A stretch of 23,194 bases of DNA from Didymodactylos carnosus (taxonomy: Eukaryota > Rotifera > Eurotatoria > Philodinida > Philodinidae): positions 1 to 23,194 of the forward strand of contig CAJNOQ010002670.1 in NCBI GenBank assembly GCA_905250885.1, written 5' to 3'. Below are positions 19,401-23,194 of the stretch, piece by piece. Each line of letters opens with the position of its first letter. The first letter of the stretch is position 1. Under the pieces are notes generated by a model. The model did not search any database, was not told the DNA's origin, and worked only from the letters and a program-made list of their open reading frames with translations. The translations under genes and the position numbers were made by a program.

Positions 19401-21107
19401 CGAGATTTTTGTTCGTTCGAAGAATAACCTTGTCTTTTAGGGGAATGATGTTTTTGGCCTTGTTTTTGAGCTTGTTTAGGTCGATGCCCTTTTTGGCAGA
19501 CATAGCAAATGGAATTCCTTTCGTTGTTAAGTGACTCGCATTTATTGCAAGTCCATTCTCGTTTATGAGTCGTTGACGATGATCGAGGCGGAGTTCTTTC
19601 ACGTGAGGAGTCTGAAATCATTTAATATCATTAAAACAAATGTGAATATTAATGCACTACTTAATGATGGTGATTAATTCCGATATTCGTATTCTCTATT
19701 TCTTTGTTCCATCAGTTCAGTCATCTCAGACATGTTATCATGATGAGGTGAGAAAAAGAAGTGATTTAAGCACATGATACGAGTGACTTGTATTGTCTCT
19801 AGTTTGGATACACTTAAGGAAAGTGTGAGATTATAGCAGTTAATATCCTCATTAGAATCAATCACGCGCTGATTCCGTCCTATCCTACAATTTTTTGGAA
19901 AATATCCAGTTTCGATGAATTTGGAGTATCATGCTTCAAAGGTTCCGGTAGTAAATTAACTATACATCAATAGTCGCTGCTATTTAGCCTCGAAACTGTA
20001 TCATATAGATATTGTTTGAATTCGTAACTACGAGTATTACAATATGAGAGATTTGTAGTAAATGCCATCAACGGAGTTGTTCATCACTTCGGGGCTTCCG
20101 GGAGCTATGAAGGATAGCTAATAGGTCCATAAGAGTTATCCTATGTGAATATCTATAGGTGCAGAAAGACTTTCCAGTATGTTACTTGAATAACGTCATT
20201 CTCACATTGTTAAAACATCACCACAGAACATTTCGTCCTGCGTGCACTTCTCTGATGGCGTATGTCTAAAAGCTCTTGAAGATCAATGCTGACTAAGTGA
20301 GACTAAATGGGTCCTGGATACTTAGCGGCACTCGACATATGTCGTCAGGACTGGTCTGGAAAAGCCAAAGCTGCACTAAGACAGTTCTTGAAAAACTAAC
20401 ATACTAAATCTCGATCGACTTTGAAGATCTATGAGTCTCCTCACAGATCTTCGTCTTGAAAATCGATAGATATCTCCATCGAATAGAACTTGAAGCATAT
20501 AATAATTCTCTGTATTTCTCAGGAGTGAAAACTGTTCAAATTCTTCAACCCTGATTATCATTGATGAAATATTACGAGGCTTCATTATTTTATCGAGAAG
20601 CTCTTTTTTTAGCGACAAAATAAGTGTGTACAATATCCCAATACTGTATGGGCGTTGTGATACGCGTAATTTTAAGATCGCCAAAGAATTTTGATGCCAA
20701 AATTTATTTTTCTTTTGGATTACTATTTATTTTACTTTTAGATTCGGTGTCGCTTTAAACCTAATTATTGAATGATTGAGGAAGGATGCATCATAGCATC
20801 GTCACAATGTTAGTGTAAAAAATGAAGCTTTTATACACAAAGATCCTTGCTATGTTTAGAACTAACGCAATAGCGACACCCAATCAACAAATTGTATAGT
20901 TCTGCTAGATTTCGTTAAAAGCTGATTACCTTTTGATCTATCACTAGAACTTCTTCGTTCTTTAGCTTGAGGACCTCCATTCTTGTTCGACTTGGTCGTT
21001 GGTGTCGTCTTCGAATACGCCGAAGTGGAACTACCTTTAGAGCCATATCGTTGTTCGTATTTATCAGTCTCCTCATCGGAGGTTAATTCAGGTTGACTTC
21101 CAGGCAT
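10111..21107 (-). CDS. Gene B: giant RanBP2-RS / RRM-like / PARG / PBZ-array protein, with one apparent frameshift
   Basis: Six-exon minus-strand model: 21107-20930, 19611-19129, 18696-18241, 16395-15958, 15909-10539, 10469-10111. All junctions are phase 1 with GT-AG ends. Without one extra base near 12982 the product would be about 2,427 residues: acidic/Ser-rich start (1-59), three RanBP2-RS modules (60-518), RRM-like region (from 523), PARG domain (910-1192), PBZ-like array (1248-1508), unassigned domain (1728-2123), PBZ-like fingers (2193-2297) and three clean PBZ fingers (2309-2427). Expected role: PAR binding and hydrolysis, with RNA contact through RanBP2/RS modules as in the splicing protein ZRANB2 (inference). 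The frameshift means that the gene as written would stop after the PARG domain and the first PBZ array. It could be a sequencing error, a fresh lesion, or less likely recoding. Confidence 0.8.
10470..10538 (-). other. Gene B intron 5 (69 bp)
   Basis: GTAAGT donor and CTATGTAG acceptor, phase 1, giving a Glu codon across the junction. Retention meets TAG in the third codon. Position conserved with the 57-bp intron of gene A. Confidence 0.88.
10539..15909 (-). CDS. Gene B exon 5: RRM-like, PARG, PBZ-like arrays; interrupted by a +1 frameshift
   Basis: A 5,371-nt exon, one base too long to keep frame between its phase-1 ends. Reading starts with an RRM-like module (about 15885-15640; strands AYISKLP and GVGIVSL), continues through weaker RRM-like stretches, the PARG domain (14735-13890), PBZ-like fingers (13720-12940), the unassigned domain (12280-11095), an Arg/Ser/Thr-rich linker and four PBZ-like fingers (10885-10575). 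The first frame ends at TGA 12955-12953; the shifted frame is open for over 800 codons from about 12981 and is collinear with gene A, so selection kept it until very recently or the sequence has an error. Donor GTAAGT at 10538, phase 1. Confidence 0.82.
11095..12280 (-). other. Unassigned conserved domain of gene B
   Basis: Counterpart of 740-1930. Shared blocks: LGP at the start, YGDIVIIFK, HPDSNFSIQ, KLH-x-SIPGY, IYIYWQ, LGCN-DD, SIYNHQ and VSAG-x5-IRNF. The conservation between otherwise diverged paralogs, and the downstream position after the frameshift, argue that the domain was functional until recently. Family not recognised. Confidence 0.6.
12940..13720 (-). other. Central PBZ-like zinc finger array of gene B
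   Basis: About ten Cys2-His2 units in the same order as in gene A. The first is a clean C-x5-C-x7-H-x5-H with Tyr two before the last His; some later ones have altered spacings. The frameshift falls in the last finger. Likely to bind poly(ADP-ribose) next to the catalytic domain. Confidence 0.75.
12979..12988 (-). other. Apparent +1 frameshift within a PBZ finger of gene B
   Basis: On the minus strand the frame reads TGC AAA then T CGA GAC. Passing over one base (T at 12982) joins the frames inside a finger and gives C-x5-C-x7-H-x5-H, exact PBZ spacing. Reading without the skip loses the second Cys and both His, and ends 10 codons later. The exon length (one over a multiple of three between matching phases) independently supports exactly one extra base. 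There is no homopolymer longer than three here. Confidence 0.8.
13890..14735 (-). other. Microbial-type PARG domain (TIGR02452-like) of gene B
   Basis: GGG-x7-QEE is intact (GGG at about 14436-14428, QEE near 14408-14400), followed by a LGCGAFKNPP block near 14005 and an AIIDDHNAG strand near 13900. Both catalytic Glu residues are present, so the enzyme should hydrolyse poly(ADP-ribose). This domain lies upstream of the frameshift and would still be made in a truncated product. Confidence 0.9.
15910..15957 (-). other. Gene B intron 4 (48 bp, frame-preserving)
   Basis: GTAAGT donor and ATTTTCTCAG acceptor, phase 1. The 48 nt are a multiple of three with no in-frame stop, so retention would simply add 16 residues. 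Either it is a real short intron or constitutively coding sequence; the consensus-quality ends favour a real intron. Confidence 0.65.
15958..16395 (-). CDS. Gene B exon 4: RanBP2 finger plus Arg/Ser-rich tail, module 3
   Basis: 146 codons, symmetrical 1-1 exon. Same finger as exon 3 followed by Arg/Ser/Asp/His-rich sequence. The last ~75 nt (15958-16030) differ from exons 2 and 3 and lack their Lys-rich block. Acceptor AATTTAG, donor GTAAGT. It joins the PARG-bearing exon through an unusually short 48-bp intron. RanBP2 fingers of this type bind GGU-containing single-stranded RNA in ZRANB2, and RS tails are phosphorylated and recruit splicing factors; those properties are inferred, not shown. 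Confidence 0.8.
16858..17438. mobile_element. Foldback (long inverted-repeat) element inside intron 3 of gene B
   Basis: Two arms of about 265-270 bp (16858-17127 and 17173-17438) are reverse complements with scattered mismatches and a 5-bp indel, separated by a loop of about 45 nt. The outer ends start GAGGGAA on each arm. I see no convincing target-site duplication and no open reading frame, so it is called a foldback/MITE-like element by structure only. Transcribed within the intron it would form a long RNA hairpin, a possible substrate for adenosine deaminases or Dicer (inference). Confidence 0.75.
17664..17717. repeat. Small imperfect hairpin
   Basis: AGAGCCAA (17675-17682) and TTGGCTCT (17693-17700) form a perfect 8-bp stem with a 10-nt loop. 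A-rich and T-rich flanks extend the pairing with a small bulge. Function unknown; it could be the remnant of a small inverted-repeat element. Confidence 0.5.
18241..18696 (-). CDS. Gene B exon 3: RanBP2 finger plus Arg/Ser-rich tail, module 2 (mosaic)
   Basis: 152 codons, symmetrical 1-1 exon. The finger has the same C-x2-C-x10-C-x2-C pattern with a Trp two before the first Cys. The first part, including the finger, is identical by eye over 279 bp (18423-18701) to exon 4 (16122-16400), even at silent positions. The last ~100 nt (18241-18340) match exon 2 instead. One six-base unit (a Ser-Lys repeat) present in exons 2 and 4 is missing. This is the structure left by unequal crossing over or conversion between exons 2 and 4. 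Donor GTAGGA. Confidence 0.8.
18697..19128 (-). other. Gene B intron 2 (432 bp)
   Basis: GTAAGA donor and TTTTAG acceptor, phase 1. The part next to exon 3 (about 18697-18780) is alignable by eye with the part of intron 3 next to exon 4 (16396-16470), but diverged, confirming that the exon duplication included flanking intron. Confidence 0.65.
19129..19611 (-). CDS. Gene B exon 2: RanBP2 finger plus Arg/Ser-rich tail, module 1
   Basis: 161 codons, phase 1 at both ends. W-x-C-x2-C-x10-C-x2-C finger near the start, then a Gln/Lys/His-rich stretch and a long Arg/Ser/Asp tail ending in a Lys-rich block. RanBP2 finger plus RS tail is the arrangement of the RNA-binding splicing factor ZRANB2. The finger half differs clearly from exons 3 and 4, while the last 160-180 nt are close to those of exon 3. 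The exon is symmetrical (1-1), so copies can be added or lost without breaking the frame. Confidence 0.8.
19612..20929 (-). other. Gene B intron 1 (1,318 bp)
   Basis: Donor GTAATC and acceptor TGATTTCAG, both phase 1. The interior shows no element I can name. A 102-codon open frame at 20376-20684 begins at TTG, has no recognisable motif and is not called. A stretch near 19801-19850 faintly resembles 21250-21290, too diverged to call a repeat. Confidence 0.6.
20930..21107 (-). CDS. Gene B exon 1: start exon, polar low-complexity
   Basis: ATG at 21107-21105, then about 59 residues rich in Ser, Thr, Lys, Glu and Gly with no fold predicted by eye. Donor GTAATC at 20929, phase 1; reading on gives a stop after 21 more codons. 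A splice acceptor (TATTATAG) lies 22 nt before the ATG, so the leader is spliced, by a 5' UTR intron or a spliced leader. The acidic, Ser-rich composition suggests a disordered tail. It is assigned to gene B because phase and Ser/Arg content continue smoothly into the next exon. Confidence 0.65.
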
Positions 21108-21131
21108 TGATAAACAGTTTTTTCTGATTCT
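21108..21131 (-). promoter_or_regulatory. Splice acceptor and 22-nt leader before the gene B start codon
   Basis: TTTTTATTATAG ends at 21130, followed by 22 nt to the ATG. A pyrimidine-rich acceptor this close to the first codon is what a spliced-leader trans-splicing site looks like; bdelloids are known to trans-splice. A cis intron in the 5' UTR would look the same. Confidence 0.45.
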
Positions 21132-21410
21132 ATAATAAAAATTTGCAAGAATTATAAATAAACCGATTGCCCTCTAATGTCTATAAAAGTTTCACTGTAT
21201 GATTAACGAAACATTTTCGACAACTCACGGAGTAGAATTTGAAACTCGTTATGCTCAAAGAAAGGTGAAATTATAGCGATTAATCAGTGAGACCGCGAAC
21301 CGCGTGCTCTAGTTTGGTTGATTTGCAATCGGCCATTTGACTGTGGTAAGCGACAATTGGAAGAAATTCTAGTATAGAAACAATTATCCTATATGTCATG
21401 TACAGAAGCG
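21132..21410. other. Sequence upstream of gene B
   Basis: About 280 bp of AT-rich sequence between the gene B leader acceptor and the repeat block. It would hold the promoter or a 5' UTR intron; no motif is clear enough to call. Confidence 0.4.
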
Positions 21411-21721
21411 CATATTCATAGGCACGAATAGTTTTAATTCCTACTGATGAAAAACAATAAATTTCCCGAGATTAAGGGGTACCACTTTCCCATTATTTGC
21501 GCCACTAATGGCTCATATTAGCAGAGAGAAATAGGGGTAGCTTTCAGTGTACACAGATAGTGTTAGTATCGACTAATACATGATCAGTCGTACTCAAGTG
21601 TCACCTTCGGACGGTCGATCGACAAAGACATCATTTCGAGACAATGAGACAGACTGAGAACTTCTACTGGGCACTAGGAAGTAGAGATGTCTGAATTCGA
21701 ATACGGTGTTTTGATCTGACC
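21411..21721. repeat. 311-bp direct repeat, copy 1
   Basis: Matches 22411-22721 base for base at an offset of exactly 1,000 bp, with only about three substitutions (near 21421, 21474 and 21493) and no indel. No open frame or transposon end is recognised in it. Confidence 0.85.
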
Positions 21722-21737
21722 CGACGCCTGTCGGGTC
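21718..21737. repeat. Perfect 20-bp palindrome (hairpin), copy 1
   Basis: GACCCGAC, 4-nt loop GCCT, GTCGGGTC: an 8-bp perfect GC-rich stem in AT-rich surroundings. Repeated unchanged at 22783-22802. Role unknown. Confidence 0.8.
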
Positions 21738-21754
21738 GAAAGCAATCGTAACAC

Positions 21755-21888
21755 GTCGGATATGATGGCTTCAACTGAATCGAGTACTTTCAACAAATTA
21801 AGACTATAATTTGGATACTATAACACGGCTGTGGGGATAACTATGTAATTAGATAATGTGAAACATAATTTCATCAGTTGACTGGCAT
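21755..21888. repeat. ~135-bp dispersed repeat R, copy 1
   Basis: Begins GTCGGATATGATGGCTTCAA and runs to an ACTGGCAT end. Three more copies at 22259-22409, 22820-22943 (3' part replaced) and 23133-23194 (cut by the window). Copies lie on either side of each satellite block. Confidence 0.75.
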
Positions 21889-22018
21889 CATTCACCTGCA
21901 TCTACTTTAGATTGGATCTACGAGAAGAAGCTTTTCGAAGCCCCTACAGTGAGGACTGTCAGAATATCCGTGTAAGGTGTAACAAAGATAGTCTTTACTA
22001 CAGCACCGCGAGCATCGT

Positions 22019-22251
22019 ACATTTCATCTTTCATAGTTTTCAAAATCTCATACACTTCATCTTCTGATCATTTCATAGAATTCATCATTTCATACATTGC
22101 ATACAATTCATCATTTCATCTTTTCGTCATTGCATACAATTCATCATTTCATACGTTTCATCTATTCATCATTTCACACATTTCATCTTCCATATATTTC
22201 ATCTATTCATCATTTCATGCATTTCATCTTTTCATCATTTCACACATTTCA
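22019..22251. repeat. Degenerate CATTTCAT-type satellite, block 1
   Basis: Repeated short units of the type TTCATCATTTCATACA, 8-16 nt long, with variable spacing. Any open frame in it (for example 22097-22282) is a by-product of the repeat. Confidence 0.8.
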
Positions 22252-22258
22252 GTATGTC

Positions 22259-22409
22259 GTCGGATATGATGGCTTCAACTGAATCGAGCACTCTGAAAGA
22301 TTAAGACTATAAATTGGATACTATAACTGTGGATATTTGGATACTATACCGGCTGTGGGGATAGCTACGTTAATTAGATACTGTGAAACATAATTTCATC
22401 AGTTTACTG
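22259..22409. repeat. Dispersed repeat R, copy 2
   Basis: Like 21755-21888 with substitutions and a short internal duplication of a TTGGATACTATA segment. Confidence 0.75.
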
Positions 22410-22410
22410 G

Positions 22411-22721
22411 CATATTCATACGCACGAATAGTTTTAATTCCTACTGATGAAAAACAATAAATTTCCCGAGATTCAGGGGTACCACTTTCCCATCATTTGC
22501 GCCACTAATGGCTCATATTAGCAGAGAGAAATAGGGGTAGCTTTCAGTGTACACAGATAGTGTTAGTATCGACTAATACATGATCAGTCGTACTCAAGTG
22601 TCACCTTCGGACGGTCGATCGACAAAGACATCATTTCGAGACAATGAGACAGACTGAGAACTTCTACTGGGCACTAGGAAGTAGAGATGTCTGAATTCGA
22701 ATACGGTGTTTTGATCTGACC
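22411..22721. repeat. 311-bp direct repeat, copy 2
   Basis: Second copy of 21411-21721. It stops at the single N at 22722, in the middle of the GACC that begins the palindrome in copy 1. Confidence 0.85.
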
Positions 22722-22722
22722 N
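22722..22722. other. Assembly gap (single N) between identical 64-bp ends
   Basis: The 64 bases before the N (22658-22721) are identical to the 64 after it (22723-22786). This is the typical trace of two overlapping contig ends joined without merging. Confidence 0.9.
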
Positions 22723-22782
22723 GAACTTCTACTGGGCACTAGGAAGTAGAGATGTCTGAATTCGAATACGGTGTTTTGATCT

Positions 22783-22802
22783 GACCCGACGCCTGTCGGG
22801 TC
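22783..22802. repeat. Perfect 20-bp palindrome (hairpin), copy 2
   Basis: Identical to 21718-21737, stem GACCCGAC / GTCGGGTC. Confidence 0.8.
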
Positions 22803-22819
22803 GAAAGCAATCGTAACAC

Positions 22820-22943
22820 GTCGGATATGATGGCTTCAACTGAATCGAGCACTTTCAACAAATTAAGACTATAATTTGGATACTATAACACGGCTGTGGG
22901 GATAACTATGTAATTAGATAATGTGAAACATAATTTCATCATT
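22820..22943. repeat. Dispersed repeat R, copy 3
   Basis: Nearly identical to copy 1 up to the TTTCATCA end, where it passes directly into the second satellite block. Confidence 0.75.
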
Positions 22944-22944
22944 T

Positions 22945-23128
22945 CAACTTTTATCGTACATTTCATCTTTCATAGTTTTCAAAATCTCATACACTTCATC
23001 TTCTGATCATTTCATAGAATTCATCATTTCATCTTTTCGTCATTTCATACAATTCATCTTTTTCATACATTTCATACAATTCATCATTTCATACGTTTCA
23101 TCTTTTCATCATTTCACACATTTCAGTA
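22945..23128. repeat. Degenerate CATTTCAT-type satellite, block 2
   Basis: Same unit family as 22019-22251 and starts with the same ATCGTACATTTCATCTTTCA order, but has fewer units. Confidence 0.8.
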
Positions 23129-23132
23129 TGTC

Positions 23133-23194
23133 GTCGGATATGATGGCTTCAACTGAATCGAGCACTTTGAAAGATTAAGACTATAAATTGGATA
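23133..23194. repeat. Dispersed repeat R, copy 4 (cut by window end)
   Basis: Resembles copy 2 (TTTGAAAGATTAAGACTATA variant) as far as the last base of the window. Confidence 0.75.

Noticed and set aside
20376..20684. 102-codon minus-strand open frame in intron 1 of gene B
   Set aside because: Starts at TTG, has no recognisable domain and no matching splice sites.
21718..21745. Palindrome considered as a Helitron 3' end
   Set aside because: No CTRR end follows within the usual distance and no 5' TC end can be paired with it.
22019..22251. Satellite considered as a telomere or CRISPR array
   Set aside because: Units are irregular in length and sequence and do not match the TGTGGG-type telomere repeat known from bdelloids; isolated TGTGGGG words nearby are single.

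Overview
The window looks like AT-rich nuclear DNA of an animal, most likely a bdelloid rotifer (inference). The reasons are compact genes with short GT-AG introns (48-69 bp) mixed with longer ones, very large multidomain exons, metazoan-type PBZ, RanBP2 and RING zinc fingers, and a microbial-type PARG domain of a kind I associate with bdelloids. There is no operon, tRNA, rRNA or CRISPR array. All convincing coding sequence is on the minus strand.

The window holds two tandem, head-to-tail paralogous genes for giant proteins of poly(ADP-ribose) (PAR) metabolism. Gene B (21107 down to 10111) has six exons: a short first exon, three duplicated exons each with a RanBP2 zinc finger and an Arg/Ser-rich tail, a 5.4-kb exon (RRM-like modules, PARG-type catalytic domain, PBZ-like finger array, a long unassigned domain, more PBZ-like fingers), and a last exon with three tandem PBZ fingers. 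Its big exon carries one apparent +1 frameshift near 12982; otherwise every exon junction is in frame. Gene A (8363 to beyond position 1) has an exon of three RING-like fingers, an exon with one RanBP2 finger, an intact 5.56-kb exon collinear with that of gene B, and a final PBZ exon cut by the window edge. I inferred exon borders from splice motifs and phase agreement.

Each protein would bind PAR through many PBZ fingers, cleave it with the PARG domain, and contact RNA or ubiquitin machinery through the N-terminal RanBP2/RS or RING parts. The two paralogs share the body and differ at the N-terminus.

The remainder: an intergenic spacer (8366-10021) with a 188-bp hAT-type MITE flanked by perfect 8-bp target duplications; a long intron of gene B holding a 581-bp foldback element; and a repeat-rich right end (21411-23194) with a 1,000-bp-offset tandem duplication, a degenerate CATTTCAT-type satellite, perfect 20-bp palindromes, and a single N at 22722 joining two identical 64-bp ends (probable assembly artefact).
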